Assembly: GCF_003970795.1 (NCBI RefSeq)
Contig: NZ_RWKW01000026.1
Location: 27,618-91,617 of the forward strand
Direction: 5' to 3'
Length of the DNA: 64,000 bases
Source: Aquibium carbonis
GTDB lineage: Bacteria; Pseudomonadota; Alphaproteobacteria; Rhizobiales; Rhizobiaceae
The notes under the pieces are model-generated. The model was not told the DNA's origin and did not search any database. It saw only the letters and a list, made by a program, of their open reading frames with translations. Every line of letters starts with the position of its first letter. Within the stretch, counting starts at the first letter, position 1. Below are positions 15,959 through 25,667 of this stretch, in pieces. The translations under genes were made by a program, and so were the position numbers.

Positions 15959-18727
15959 TCAGAGGAAGCGCCGGCGGCCGCGGCTTTCCGCCAGGTCGCG
16001 CAGCGCTTCGCGAAACTCGCGCAGGCTGTCGCGTATCTCCTCCATCGCGCTCTTTTCGCCGTCGCCCGCCGGAGCCGGCTGCGGCGCAGGGCGAGACGGC
16101 TGCGGCGGAGGCGGCGACGGCTGCTGCCACGCCTGCTGCGGCCAGCCGGGAGCCACCGGCTGCGGCTGCGGATAGGGCTGATAGCCGCGCTCCGGCATGC
16201 CAGGATGCGGCGCATGGGCCCAATAGGGATTCGAGCGGTCATCGTGGCCATGCGGAGGCGGGCCGCGATGGTCCATCGGATGCGGCGCATAGGGATGGCC
16301 GGGCGCTTGTGCGGCCCATCCCTGATGCTGGCCGGGATAGGGGCCGTAGGCCGGCGCAGGCTGGGGCATCGGCGCCGTCGGCTGGCCATAGGCCTGCGGC
16401 TGCATCGGCGGATAGGGCTGTACGGGCGACTGCGCCTGCGGATAGCCGGGCGCATTGGGGTAAGCCGACGCCTGTGGGTGGAACGCATATCCGCCCGGGG
16501 CGTGGCCTGGGTACATCCACGAACCCTGCGGCTCGGGCGCGCGCTGCGCCGGCAAGCCATCGGGATAGGGACGAGCATAGGGCGCCGACGGATGGCGATC
16601 CGCGGGCGCGGGATATTCGTTCGGAGTCCAGCCCATCGGGGCACGTGCATGTTGCATGTCTGTCTCCTCGGCCATGGCGGCCGTGTCATCGGTGCGGTTC
16701 GTGTCCTGCGCCTGGCCGCGCGGGATCGCCGTGGTCTGGTCGGAAGCCATCTCGCCGGGCTCGTCCCCGGTGCGGCCGAGCAGGCGCGAGACGCGCCTCG
16801 GCAGGGGCCGGTCGTTCGGCACCTGCCGGAACCGGTCGCCCGCTCCTTCCGCGCGCAGGCTGGCAACCGCGCCACGCGTTGCGCCAATGCCGACGCCTGC
16901 GCCAAAGCCGAGAAACGCGCCAAGGAGCGTCATCATGGTCCGCGACGGTCCGGTTGGCTCGAGCGGCGGCGTGGCCTTGGAAATCACGCTGATGTTGGCC
17001 GTGTTGAGATCGCGCTGCTGGCCGGTCTCTCCGGCGCGCAGCAGAAAGCCTTCGTAGACCGCGCGCTTGGCCGCCGCTTCGCGCTCGAGCTCACGCAGCG
17101 TCACGAGTTCGCCGCTCAGGCCCGCCTGCCGCGCCTTGAGCTGCGCCAGCCGGGCGGCGAGTTCCTGCTCGAGCTGCACCGCGCGGCGCAGTTCCACCTG
17201 GATCGACGAGGCGACCAGCCGAAGCTCCTGTTCGACGCGCCGGCGCGCAGCGTCCACCTGCGCGTCGATGGCGACCCGCTCCGGGTGCCGGGGGCCGAGC
17301 CGTGTGCCGATGCGGTCGGCCTCCTGCCGCAGCAACGAGTACTGCGTGCGCATCTCCGTCAGCACCGGCGAGCTCATCTGTTCGGGCAGGTTGCCGGCGA
17401 GCGCCGCGTCCACCGTGATGGTGCGAGCCGAATCGGCCCGCGCCTGAAGCTCGAGCGTGCGCGCCCGCGCCGTCGACAGCTGGTCGTTGAGCTTGACGAT
17501 CTCGTCGTCGCTGATCAGGCGGCCCTGGGCATCGACGATGTCGTTTTGCGACTTGAACGTCTCGACCCGGCGCTCGGCCTCCTCGACGCCGTCGCGCAAC
17601 TCCGTCAGGCGTGCGGCGATCTCGTCGGATGCGCGGCCGGCGGCGCCGGCCTGGATGGAGCCGTAGGTCTCCAGGAAGACGTCGGTCAGCGTGTTGACGA
17701 TCAGCGCCGACTTGTCGGCACTTTCGGTTTTGGCGGTGACTGCGACGACGAAGGTCTTGCCGCCGCGCACCACACCCGTCGCCTCGCCGAGATGCTCGAT
17801 TGCCAGTGCCCGCCGCCGCACGGCCGGATCGCCCTGTGCCGCGGGCGAGGAGAGCAGCGAGCGCAGGTCGCTGACGAAGCTCAGCGGCCCTCCGTCACGC
17901 GTGCCGTTGAACTCCGGGTCACGATCGAGGCCGAGCGTGTCGACCACCTTGCCGAGCACGGTGCCGGATCGCAGCACCCGCACCTGATTCTCCACCACCG
18001 CAAGCATCGCCTCGGCCGACAAGCCGCCATCGGTGAGCTCGTTCTGGACGATCCTCAGCTGGCGCGGGTCGATGATCAGCTCGGTCAGCGCGACATACTG
18101 CTTGGGCGTGGCGAGCGCGATGGCGGCGGCGAGCGCTGCCCCGCAAACCGTCGCCGCTGCAATGATCCAGCCTGAGCGAAGAACGCCGCGAACCACCTGC
18201 ACGGGATCGATCAGCGGCCGCCAGTACGGATCGCCGTCTTCCCGGTTCGGTCGCGCGTCGACTGGTTCGATCGCCGCCGCGCGCGGGGACGCATCCGCTG
18301 TCACGACCGGCTGCGAAGCCACTGACGCCAGCGGCCTGGGCGGCTTCGGCGGCTGTTCCCGCGCCACCGTCACAGTCTCCGGCTCGGCTTCGGGCGCTGG
18401 TTCGACGATCCGCGCGGTCTCGTCTTTCCCGTCGTCCGACGCGAAGATGGCACGCAGTTCCCGCTCCTGCTCGAGGAATGGCTCCGGCCTGTCGTTCCGG
18501 GTCTTGTCGGGATAGGCCTGGCTCCGTGCCGTCGCCAGCGCTGCCACGAGCGGGCTCGCCGCGGCCTCCCGGCGGGAGCGCGCGCGTCGATGACGCTCGA
18601 TCGCAGAGGACTTCAACCCGGCGACAGGATCCCGCTCGTCCTCGACCGTCTCGTCCAGCGAAGCCGGGACGAGGCTCAGGAGCGAACCGTTCCGGTCGCG
18701 CCATTCGCGGTTGTCGTGGTCGGGCAT
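15959..18727 (-). CDS. Wzz/GumC-type exopolysaccharide chain-length protein with Pro/Tyr/Gln-rich tail
   Basis: About 922 residues. A long polar N-terminal region, about 170 residues, leads to a first membrane helix (GWIIAAATVCGAALAAAIAL), a Wzz domain, a long coiled-coil periplasmic part with the GumC/ExoP signature TRLGPRHPERVAI, and a second membrane helix near TMMTLLGAFLGFGAGVGIGA. After that there is no tyrosine kinase domain. Instead, about 190 residues rich in Pro, Tyr, Gln, Gly, Ala and His (nt 16058-16633) run into a conserved-looking charged amphipathic helix (EEIRDSLREFREALRDLAES). It probably sets chain length for the polysaccharide of the neighbouring cluster. The reading frame also opens at 18739. 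Confidence 0.8.
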   Translation of the reverse strand: MPDHDNREWRDRNGSLLSLVPASLDETVEDERDPVAGLKSSAIERHRRARSRREAAASPLVAALATARSQAYPDKTRNDRPEPFLEQERELRAIFASDDGKDETARIVEPAPEAEPETVTVAREQPPKPPRPLASVASQPVVTADASPRAAAIEPVDARPNREDGDPYWRPLIDPVQVVRGVLRSGWIIAAATVCGAALAAAIALATPKQYVALTELIIDPRQLRIVQNELTDGGLSAEAMLAVVENQVRVLRSGTVLGKVVDTLGLDRDPEFNGTRDGGPLSFVSDLRSLLSSPAAQGDPAVRRRALAIEHLGEATGVVRGGKTFVVAVTAKTESADKSALIVNTLTDVFLETYGSIQAGAAGRASDEIAARLTELRDGVEEAERRVETFKSQNDIVDAQGRLISDDEIVKLNDQLSTARARTLELQARADSARTITVDAALAGNLPEQMSSPVLTEMRTQYSLLRQEADRIGTRLGPRHPERVAIDAQVDAARRRVEQELRLVASSIQVELRRAVQLEQELAARLAQLKARQAGLSGELVTLRELEREAAAKRAVYEGFLLRAGETGQQRDLNTANISVISKATPPLEPTGPSRTMMTLLGAFLGFGAGVGIGATRGAVASLRAEGAGDRFRQVPNDRPLPRRVSRLLGRTGDEPGEMASDQTTAIPRGQAQDTNRTDDTAAMAEETDMQHARAPMGWTPNEYPAPADRHPSAPYARPYPDGLPAQRAPEPQGSWMYPGHAPGGYAFHPQASAYPNAPGYPQAQSPVQPYPPMQPQAYGQPTAPMPQPAPAYGPYPGQHQGWAAQAPGHPYAPHPMDHRGPPPHGHDDRSNPYWAHAPHPGMPERGYQPYPQPQPVAPGWPQQAWQQPSPPPPQPSRPAPQPAPAGDGEKSAMEEIRDSLREFREALRDLAESRGRRRFL

Positions 18728-18985
18728 GTCGCGCTGCACTTTTGAAACAAAAGGACGCGCCTTGCGGCGCCTGTTCGTTAAGGCAAGCTAAACAGGTGTG
18801 GGAAACAAATGGTTAACGCAGAGCGTGCGCCCCTGCCCGAAGCCGCATCGGCACCACCGCGAAAGCGCCGCGCGGGGCGCATCACGCGACATTAAGGTTT
18901 CCCCGCTAGCCTGTCTTCTCAACCGTCGACGCCACCGGGAACCCGCATCGTGACATGGGCAGGCGGGGTTCTCGAAACGGGCCCC

Positions 18986-20245
18986 ATGCAACGGATCCGC
19001 CGCTTCCTGTCCACCAAGTTGGACCTCCTGCGCGACTACGCGACGGCGGTCAGCGGTTCCGTCGGCCGTCTGGTCTTTTCGCTCGTCTATTTCGTCGCCC
19101 TCGCCAACACCTTGACGATCGCCGAATTCGGCCTGTTCGCGACGGCCTCGGCGGCCGGGGTGATGCTGTCACGCATCCTGGCCTTCGGCTTCATTTCCGC
19201 GCTCTATCGGGCGGCCACCGTCAAGCCGCGGCTGCTCGGCGTCTTCACGGGCGGCTTCCTGGCGCTGGCGATCCTGTCGCTTCCGGTTCTCGCGGGCGCC
19301 AGCTTCGGCATCTGGTTGATCTTCTTCGAAAGCGAGATGGCTCCCCGCGTCTTCCTGCTTCTGATCATGGCCGAAACGCTGCTGTGGCGTCCGGTGGAGG
19401 CGGTCATCATCGTCAACAACGGCATGGGCCGGTTCGGGAGGGCCGCGTTTCTGGCCATTCTCGGCACGGCGCTACGCGCGCTGGCGGCCCTGCTCTTCGC
19501 CTTCTGGACGACGCGCGACCTTGCCAACTGGTCCGGATTCTACGTCGCCGCCAACGCGTTGTCGCTCGTCATCGCAGCGGGATTCTTCTACCCGCGCCAG
19601 CGCCTCCGCTTCCAGCCGCGGCTCTATCTGCGGCGGCTGGCCGATTGCATCTACGTCGCCGGGGCCGAGATGATCTTCTATCTCCAGATGGAACTGGACA
19701 AGCTGCTGGTGCTGGCGATCGGCGGCCCGCACCTGGCCGGCATCTATGCCATCGTCATGCGGCTGGTCGACCTGACCGCCATTCCGGTACGCACCTTCAC
19801 CATGATGCTGGTGCAGCGCATGATGCGCGCGCCCGAGATGCTCTCCCGCCTCAAGCTCAGGCTCGGCATCGAAGCCGGAGTCTTCCTGGTGTCGACGGCC
19901 GGGCTTCTGACGCTGGCGCTCGTCTTGCGATACGAGCCAGCTCTGCTGGGCCGCAACGTCGCCGAGGCGGCGCCGCTCGTGTTGCTCGCGGTGTTCATTC
20001 CGGGTTTGCGCAACCTGGTGGAATACCAGGCCGAGCTTCTGTTCGCGCGGGGCCAGACGCTGCTGCGCGCAGTCAATTTGTCACTGCTGGCTGGCCTGAA
20101 GGCTTTGCTTTTGACGGCCGTTTTGCTGCACACGACCGACAGCGCCGACATGGTTCTGCTGCTGAACGGCGTTTTTGCCGCGCTCTACCTCGCCTCCTGC
20201 GCCCTCACCCATTCGGCGATCAGGATGCCCGCGCGGCAGTTCTGA
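18986..20245 (+). CDS. Polysaccharide flippase (Wzx-like, MVF superfamily)
   Basis: About 419 residues with roughly twelve to fourteen hydrophobic segments and short charged loops, the outline of Wzx/MurJ-type lipid-linked oligosaccharide flippases. The N-terminal block (FGLFATASAAGVMLSRILAFG) resembles the first helices of that family. It is divergent from the Wzz-type gene and sits in the polysaccharide cluster, so it most likely moves the lipid-linked repeat unit across the inner membrane. The start is uncertain: the frame opens with GTG at 18950, and neither site has a strong ribosome-binding sequence. Confidence 0.75.
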   Translation: MQRIRRFLSTKLDLLRDYATAVSGSVGRLVFSLVYFVALANTLTIAEFGLFATASAAGVMLSRILAFGFISALYRAATVKPRLLGVFTGGFLALAILSLPVLAGASFGIWLIFFESEMAPRVFLLLIMAETLLWRPVEAVIIVNNGMGRFGRAAFLAILGTALRALAALLFAFWTTRDLANWSGFYVAANALSLVIAAGFFYPRQRLRFQPRLYLRRLADCIYVAGAEMIFYLQMELDKLLVLAIGGPHLAGIYAIVMRLVDLTAIPVRTFTMMLVQRMMRAPEMLSRLKLRLGIEAGVFLVSTAGLLTLALVLRYEPALLGRNVAEAAPLVLLAVFIPGLRNLVEYQAELLFARGQTLLRAVNLSLLAGLKALLLTAVLLHTTDSADMVLLLNGVFAALYLASCALTHSAIRMPARQF

Positions 20246-20255
20246 AAGCCTGCCG

Positions 20256-21155
20256 TCAGGCAACCAGCCGGCGGATCGTGCCGACGTCATTGCCGATGAA
20301 GGACTGCATTCCCACCGCCACCTGATGCGGCGCCAGGCTGTGCAGGAAGGCCTTCATGTCGGCTTCCGACATGCTAGGGCCCGTCCAGTAGACGCGGCAG
20401 AGCTCTTCCGATGACAGGACGTGGCCCGCCATGCCGGCGACCTCCGCAGCATGGCGACCGTAGATCATGCACTCCGAAAACATGCGTTGCGAAGCGATGC
20501 CCGCCACCCAGTGGCGACCCGTGACCTCTTCGATCCGGCGACACATCGCGAGAGTCGTATCCCGGCGCCAGGCGATCAGCGTGGCGATGTAATCGTGGGG
20601 CGACACCGGCGGGCTTTCGATCCCGAGAATGCGGCCGGCATGCGCCGACCAATCATGGTGTTCGCTGCCCGGCCTGTCGGCCAGCCCGTTTTCGCGCCGG
20701 AACAGGCGAAGCACGCCCTCGTGCCAGAACCGCCCGCAATCGAAGGGCCGAACGAAGGCCACGTCGGAATCGCAGTAGACGAAAGCGTCTTCCGGAGCCT
20801 GCAATGCGATGGCGATGCGCCGCAATTGCTGCACGTGCCAGCCGCGCAAGGGCATCGTGCGCGTGCTGAGCCAGATGCGGCGGCGAAAACCGCTCGTCGG
20901 ATCGCGGAACGACCGAAGCCATCCCGGCAGGATCTCCCGCTCGTCGATCACGACCCGGTTCGGACCCTCGAACTGGCGAAACAGCGCCACGTCGCTCTGC
21001 TCGACCAGCAGGTAATGTCGCGTGAAGCCGGTGACGCGGGCATCGATCGTCTCGCAGAGCAGTCGGCAGCGCTCGAGATCCGGCGCATAGCTCGCGGTCA
21101 CGATGGCGGTCGCGGGATGTTGCTGGCGTCGCGTCGGCGCGGGTTGGCTGGTCAA
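20256..21155 (-). CDS. DUF6492-like (glycosyltransferase-like) protein
   Basis: 299 residues with a glycosyltransferase-A-like outline: an N-terminal strand AIVTASYAPDLERC, then VVIDEREILPGW, and the acidic motif VYCDSDVAF in the place of a DXD metal site, followed by HDYIATLIAW. I associate this pattern with DUF6492. I chose a TTG start at 21155 because it overlaps the stop of the WecG-type gene (TTGA) and the frame upstream is only a shadow of that gene. It is the third gene of a tightly coupled glycosyltransferase operon, so a sugar-transfer role is likely but unproven. Confidence 0.72.
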   Translation of the reverse strand: MTSQPAPTRRQQHPATAIVTASYAPDLERCRLLCETIDARVTGFTRHYLLVEQSDVALFRQFEGPNRVVIDEREILPGWLRSFRDPTSGFRRRIWLSTRTMPLRGWHVQQLRRIAIALQAPEDAFVYCDSDVAFVRPFDCGRFWHEGVLRLFRRENGLADRPGSEHHDWSAHAGRILGIESPPVSPHDYIATLIAWRRDTTLAMCRRIEEVTGRHWVAGIASQRMFSECMIYGRHAAEVAGMAGHVLSSEELCRVYWTGPSMSEADMKAFLHSLAPHQVAVGMQSFIGNDVGTIRRLVA

Positions 21156-21946
21156 CGCTCGTCCTTGCTCCGCGACAGCTTGCGGCCGAGAACTCGCATC
21201 AGGAACAGCGGATTGCCCAGCACGTAGCGCCGCCAAAGCCGCATCGGCTCCACGAAGAGGCGAAACAGCCATTCGAGCCCAAGGCGGCGCAGCCCCAGCG
21301 GCGCGCGCGGAATGGTGCCGCTCATGAAGTCGAGCAATGCGCCGACACCGAGTACGACGGTGCAGTGCCTGTCCGTCAGGTTTCGGGCGATCCAACGCTC
21401 CTGGCGTGGCACGCCGAGCGCCACCAGCAGGATGTCGGGGCGGACCGCTTCGAGCCGAGCGAGAATGCCCGGCTCTTCGGCGTCGGAAAAATAGCCGTCC
21501 TGGACCATCACGACTTCATGCCGCGGCGCAAAGGCGCGCAGGTGACTGGCTGCCAGCTCGACATTGACCCTGGTGGTGCCGATCAACCCGATCCGTAGCG
21601 GCGCGGTCTGCGCGGCGATGAATGCCGGAACGAAATCGGTGCCGTTCAGATTGGCCGGAAACGGATCGCCGTGCAGCACGCTCGAAGCGATGTCGACGCC
21701 GATGCCGTCGGGAAAGACGACGAAATCCCGGAGCGTTTCCTTGAACGCCGTGTCGCCGGTGGCGAGATTGGCGACATGGGCGTTCAGGAACGCGATCCTC
21801 GTGAACGTCCCGGTGCGAATGCGGTCGCCCAGGAAGTCGATGGCCTCGCGTTGCGTCATCGGCATGACGTCGACGCCGAGGATCGAGCGTTTCACGGGCA
21901 GCGCAGGGCGCGCGATGCCTTCCGGCTTGCCGGCATTCACGGTCAT
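21152..21946 (-). CDS. WecG/TagA/CpsF family glycosyltransferase (GT26)
   Basis: 264 residues with the family signatures FLNAHVANLATGD, VVFPDGIGVDIAS, NGTDFVPAFI, LLVALGVPRQERWI and the C-terminal positively charged segment LGLEWLFRLFVEPMRLWRRY that docks to the membrane. Members transfer a sugar (for example ManNAcA or a hexose) to a lipid-linked acceptor at the cytoplasmic face. The ATG overlaps the stop of the preceding glycosyltransferase (ATGA), so the two are translationally coupled. The donor sugar cannot be read from sequence. Confidence 0.9.
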   Translation of the reverse strand: MTVNAGKPEGIARPALPVKRSILGVDVMPMTQREAIDFLGDRIRTGTFTRIAFLNAHVANLATGDTAFKETLRDFVVFPDGIGVDIASSVLHGDPFPANLNGTDFVPAFIAAQTAPLRIGLIGTTRVNVELAASHLRAFAPRHEVVMVQDGYFSDAEEPGILARLEAVRPDILLVALGVPRQERWIARNLTDRHCTVVLGVGALLDFMSGTIPRAPLGLRRLGLEWLFRLFVEPMRLWRRYVLGNPLFLMRVLGRKLSRSKDER

Positions 21947-23121
21947 GCCGCCACCGCCTGGCGAGTGGGACGGCTGCCGATGGCCGAAAGTCCAAGGGCG
22001 ATGCTGGCGTCGAGCACCTGGAGCTGGGCGGCGTGAAAGGTTCGACCGTCGACGTCCTCGATGCGGTCGGCTGCCATGGCGGCGAGTTCCGTGGCGAACG
22101 CGGCGGGGTCGTCGGCAATGCGGCAGTTTGCCGGAAGATGCGCGATCCCGCGCAACGAACGGCTCGTGGCGACGCAGGGAAGCCCCTGCTCGAAGGCCTC
22201 GATGGTCTTCAGCTGGACACCGGTTCCGGCCCTGGCGATGAGCGGAACCACGGCGCCGCCGCGGACGAAGTCGACGGCGTTCGCCACGCGGCCGACGAAC
22301 TCCACGCCCGGCGGGCACGGCAGGTCGGCGGGAATGCTCCCGGCGACCCGTGTGCGGAAGTTGCGCGGCAGCCATGGCGTGACATCGCGCAGGAACCATT
22401 CCAGGCCGATGCGGTTCGGCTGCCAGGTCCACGTGCCGATCAGGGCCGCGTCGCACACGATGGTGCGCGGGACGCATGGTTCGGGCGCCTCCGACCGGGT
22501 GACCAGCGGCAGGGCCGCCGAGCGGTGGTCTTCCGCAACGCCGAGCGCGGCGCGGTCCTCCTCGGCCAACGTGTAGACGAAGGCAGCCCGGTCACACAGG
22601 CGCTGCTCCACAGCCCGGACCAAGCGGGCCTCCCGCCGAAACAGCGTGCGCTGGACCAGATCGCGGACGGCCTCGGCATTCTCCTCGGCTGAACGATGCT
22701 CGACATTGTGGGCGACGAAGAGCGAAGGCCGATCGGCGAACAGATGCTCGAAGGCGCCGGCGAACTGGGCCGCATTGATGACGTAGGCATCGAACGGCTC
22801 CGCCCGCTTCAGCGCGGCGCGGATGTCGGCCTCGCCGGCTGCGCGAAGCTTGGCCGATGCAAAGGTGAGGCCCGACAGCACGGCGCCCGCCAGCCAGCGC
22901 ATCTTCCGCAAGGCCCCGGCGCCTTCCGTCCGGACGTCGATCTCGCCCAGCGAAATCGTGTTGTGCGGGTCCGAGGGCGCCTTGCCCGGCCAGGTATAGC
23001 CGAGCACCGTCACCCGCGCGCCGGATCGACGCAGCGCGGCGATGATCGCGGCATTGGCGATCTCGTATCCGGTCGCCGGCTCACCATCGGGAACGAGCGA
23101 AGTGACGAAAATCAGATGCAT
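21943..23121 (-). CDS. GT4-like glycosyltransferase
   Basis: 392 residues of GT-B outline. The N-terminal half has VTSLVPDGEPATGYEIANAA, FVAHNVEHRS and a hinge. The C-terminal half has ALIGTWTWQPNRIGLEWFL, VEFVGRV and the donor-binding AGTGVQLKTIEAFEQGLPCVAT, the place of the family EX7E-type glutamates. It heads the minus-strand operon that continues into WecG and the DUF6492-like gene. It probably adds one sugar of the repeat unit. Acceptor and donor are unknown. Confidence 0.85.
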   Translation of the reverse strand: MHLIFVTSLVPDGEPATGYEIANAAIIAALRRSGARVTVLGYTWPGKAPSDPHNTISLGEIDVRTEGAGALRKMRWLAGAVLSGLTFASAKLRAAGEADIRAALKRAEPFDAYVINAAQFAGAFEHLFADRPSLFVAHNVEHRSAEENAEAVRDLVQRTLFRREARLVRAVEQRLCDRAAFVYTLAEEDRAALGVAEDHRSAALPLVTRSEAPEPCVPRTIVCDAALIGTWTWQPNRIGLEWFLRDVTPWLPRNFRTRVAGSIPADLPCPPGVEFVGRVANAVDFVRGGAVVPLIARAGTGVQLKTIEAFEQGLPCVATSRSLRGIAHLPANCRIADDPAAFATELAAMAADRIEDVDGRTFHAAQLQVLDASIALGLSAIGSRPTRQAVAA

Positions 23122-23302
23122 AAAATCCGTCCGGTTCCAGGGATTGCGTAGCGAATGCCGGTGAAGCCATGCTTAAGAACACGCAATGGGCATGCCGCGG
23201 ACGGGTCCCTGGGGCGTCGCGAGGCCGCCTAGTTCGCGCAGTGCTTAACCATGTCTTAACGGGGGGCTGGCTTTATGGACCCATCGCCCGAAAGACACGC
23301 GG

Positions 23303-24301
23303 ATGCAGACCATCACCAGCGCCAGCAACGTCACCGTGGTGGCCCGCTCTCCCGGCCTTCGCTTCGACGAGGTCGAGATCGCCGTCACGCTGCCGACCTA
23401 CAAGCGGCCGGAGCAGGTTCTCGCGACGCTGCAATCGGTCATCGGCCAGCGAACGTCGCGGCCCTTTGCCGTGGTCGTCATGGAAAATGATGCGGAATGG
23501 CACGCCGGCGCCGACGCCGTGGCCCCCCTGTTCGAAAACGGGACAGCGCAAGGCGTGCTGCTCATCGCGCATGATCGCGGCAATTGCTGCGCCTACAACG
23601 CCGGATGGGCGACCGCGCTCGCGGAATTCCCCAAGCTCGGCTTCGTTCTGGTCATCGACGACGACGAGATCGCCGGGCCGAACTGGCTGGAGACGATGTG
23701 CGCGACCGCCGAAAGCCTGGGCGCCGACATCCTCGGCGGGCCTCAGGTTCCCGTCTTTCATGAACCGGGGCATGAGCACTGGGCCGAACACCCGGTCTTC
23801 GCCCCGCCCTATCGCGAGACGGGGCTGGTGCCCGCGCTCTACTCGTCAGGCAATCTGCTCGTCGCGCGGCGCGTGCTCGACGCCATGCCGCGCCCGTTTC
23901 TCGACCTGTCGTTCAACTTCACGGGGGGCGGCGACTCCGATTTTCTCAGCCGCGCGGCGGCGCGGGGCTTCATCCTCGGCTGGTGCGCCGATGCGCCCGT
24001 CATGGAAACGGTTCCAGCGCGCCGTCTGGAGCCCGACTGGATCCGCTCCCGATCCCTGCGCGAGGGCGTGCTGTCGACCTGGGTGGAAAAGCGCAAGCGC
24101 GGCGGGTCGCTCGCGGCGCGATGCCGGGTCGCGGCGAAGAGCCTGGCGCTTCTTGCCGCCTCCCCGGTGCGCGGGGTGATCCGTTTCGCCCGGACGGGAT
24201 CGCTGTCGGTCGGCCTCTACCCCTTCTATGTCGCTCTGGGACGCGTGCTTGCGGAGTTCGGATACGCGAATGAGCAGTATCGCCAGGCCGAGAAGAACTG
24301 A
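23303..24301 (+). CDS. Glycosyltransferase family 2 protein
   Basis: 332 residues of GT-A fold: AVTLPTYKRPEQVLATLQSV at the N-terminus, the metal/nucleotide motif VIDDDEIAG, and FNFTGGGDSDFLSRA as the acceptor/catalytic-base loop (ED or GD motif). A basic C-terminal segment probably rests on the membrane. The next gene (polymerase) starts inside its last codons. It is likely one of the repeat-unit transferases of this polysaccharide cluster. Confidence 0.88.
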   Translation: MQTITSASNVTVVARSPGLRFDEVEIAVTLPTYKRPEQVLATLQSVIGQRTSRPFAVVVMENDAEWHAGADAVAPLFENGTAQGVLLIAHDRGNCCAYNAGWATALAEFPKLGFVLVIDDDEIAGPNWLETMCATAESLGADILGGPQVPVFHEPGHEHWAEHPVFAPPYRETGLVPALYSSGNLLVARRVLDAMPRPFLDLSFNFTGGGDSDFLSRAAARGFILGWCADAPVMETVPARRLEPDWIRSRSLREGVLSTWVEKRKRGGSLAARCRVAAKSLALLAASPVRGVIRFARTGSLSVGLYPFYVALGRVLAEFGYANEQYRQAEKN

Positions 24302-25637
24302 ACCGGTGCAGCCCGCGGCAACCCTCGACCGTCGCGGCGCGGCAACGCTTTTTGCAGCCGTCCTGTTCGGCGTCTCGATCATCTCGTTTCGGCCGTTCTC
24401 CCCCCAGGCGGCGGAGGCGACCGGGGGCGACATCGTCAACCAGCTTGGCTTCGGCGCGGTGGGGATCGCCTCGCTCTTCTGTCTCCTCGGCTTCGTCGAT
24501 CGGCGCGTGCTTGTCCGTCTCGTCGGCTTCTGGTGGATGGTGCTGATCGGCGTCTTCCTGGTGTCTGTCGCCAATGCCGCCGACCCGTCCTCGGCCTTTC
24601 GCACCGCGATCTTCACGCTGATCGGCGTCCTGACCATGATGGCGGTGCTGGCGACCCCACGTGACGCCGATTCCCTCTCGACCGTCTTTTCGGTGACGGG
24701 TCTTGCGATCGTCGCCCTGTGCTATGCGGGCCTCGTCCTCTATCCCGACATCGCACGCCACACGGGCGATTCACTGGAGCCGGAGCATGCCGGTCTCTGG
24801 CGCGGCGCCTTCTCGCACAAGAACGTGGCCGGGCCGGTCATGGCCGCGCTGAGTTTCACCGGGCTCTACCTGCTGCGGCGCGGCTGGCGCTGGTCGGGCG
24901 GCCTGCTCCTCGTCTCCGCCCTCTACTTTCTGGCGCATACCGGCTCGAAGACGACCACCGGCCTCGTGCCGCTGGCGATCCTCCTCGTGATGGGGCCGAG
25001 CTTGATCGGTCTGCGCCGGGTCGTGCCGCTGATCTTCGCCGTCGCGCTCGTCGTGTCCGCCCTGGCGACGATCGGCATCGTCATGTCGCCCACGCTCTGG
25101 CACCTGTCCCAGCAGGTCTCGCCCGGCATGACCTACACCGGCCGCACGACCTTGTGGTCGTTCCTGATCGAAATGATCGCGCACAAGCCATGGTTCGGCT
25201 ACGGCTACGAAAGCTTCTGGAGCACGCCCGTGGTGCAGCTCCAGGAACTGCCGTTCGACGCCGAATGGGACATCCGCGGCATCGTCCATGGTCACAATGG
25301 CTATCTCGACATCGCCGTGCTGATGGGCCTGCCGACGCTCGGCGTGGCGGTGATCGCCTTCCTGGTGGTGCCGATGTTCGATTTCCTGAGGGTGCCGCGG
25401 AAGCGGGAGAACATCCTCCTGGCCGACTTCTTCATGATGACGCTGATGTTCACGGCCTTCAACGCTTTCCTCGAAAGCTTCTTCTTCCGCCGTGTCGATC
25501 CGGTGTGGCTGTTCTTCGTGCTCGCCGTTTTCGGCCTGCGCTATGTCGCCCGCGTCACGATTCCGGCCGTCTCGACGACAGGTATCGCCGACCGCGCCCG
25601 CCATGGCAGGGAACGATTGTCCACGATGCCGCATTGA
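24270..25637 (+). CDS. O-antigen ligase/polymerase family membrane protein (Wzy/ExoQ-like)
   Basis: About 455 residues with ten or more membrane helices. The large periplasmic loop carries the family motif TGRTTLWSFLIEMI and, later, IVHGHNGYLDIAVLMGLP, in which the histidine is the conserved catalytic residue of the Wzy_C family. It would polymerise the repeat units made by the cluster or attach the chain to a carrier. The ATG at 24270 overlaps the end of the GT2 gene. A GTG at 24306 is an alternative start. Confidence 0.85.
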   Translation: MSSIARPRRTEPVQPAATLDRRGAATLFAAVLFGVSIISFRPFSPQAAEATGGDIVNQLGFGAVGIASLFCLLGFVDRRVLVRLVGFWWMVLIGVFLVSVANAADPSSAFRTAIFTLIGVLTMMAVLATPRDADSLSTVFSVTGLAIVALCYAGLVLYPDIARHTGDSLEPEHAGLWRGAFSHKNVAGPVMAALSFTGLYLLRRGWRWSGGLLLVSALYFLAHTGSKTTTGLVPLAILLVMGPSLIGLRRVVPLIFAVALVVSALATIGIVMSPTLWHLSQQVSPGMTYTGRTTLWSFLIEMIAHKPWFGYGYESFWSTPVVQLQELPFDAEWDIRGIVHGHNGYLDIAVLMGLPTLGVAVIAFLVVPMFDFLRVPRKRENILLADFFMMTLMFTAFNAFLESFFFRRVDPVWLFFVLAVFGLRYVARVTIPAVSTTGIADRARHGRERLSTMPH

Positions 25638-25667
25638 CCGGCAGGACAATTTCAAAGGATAGCCGCC

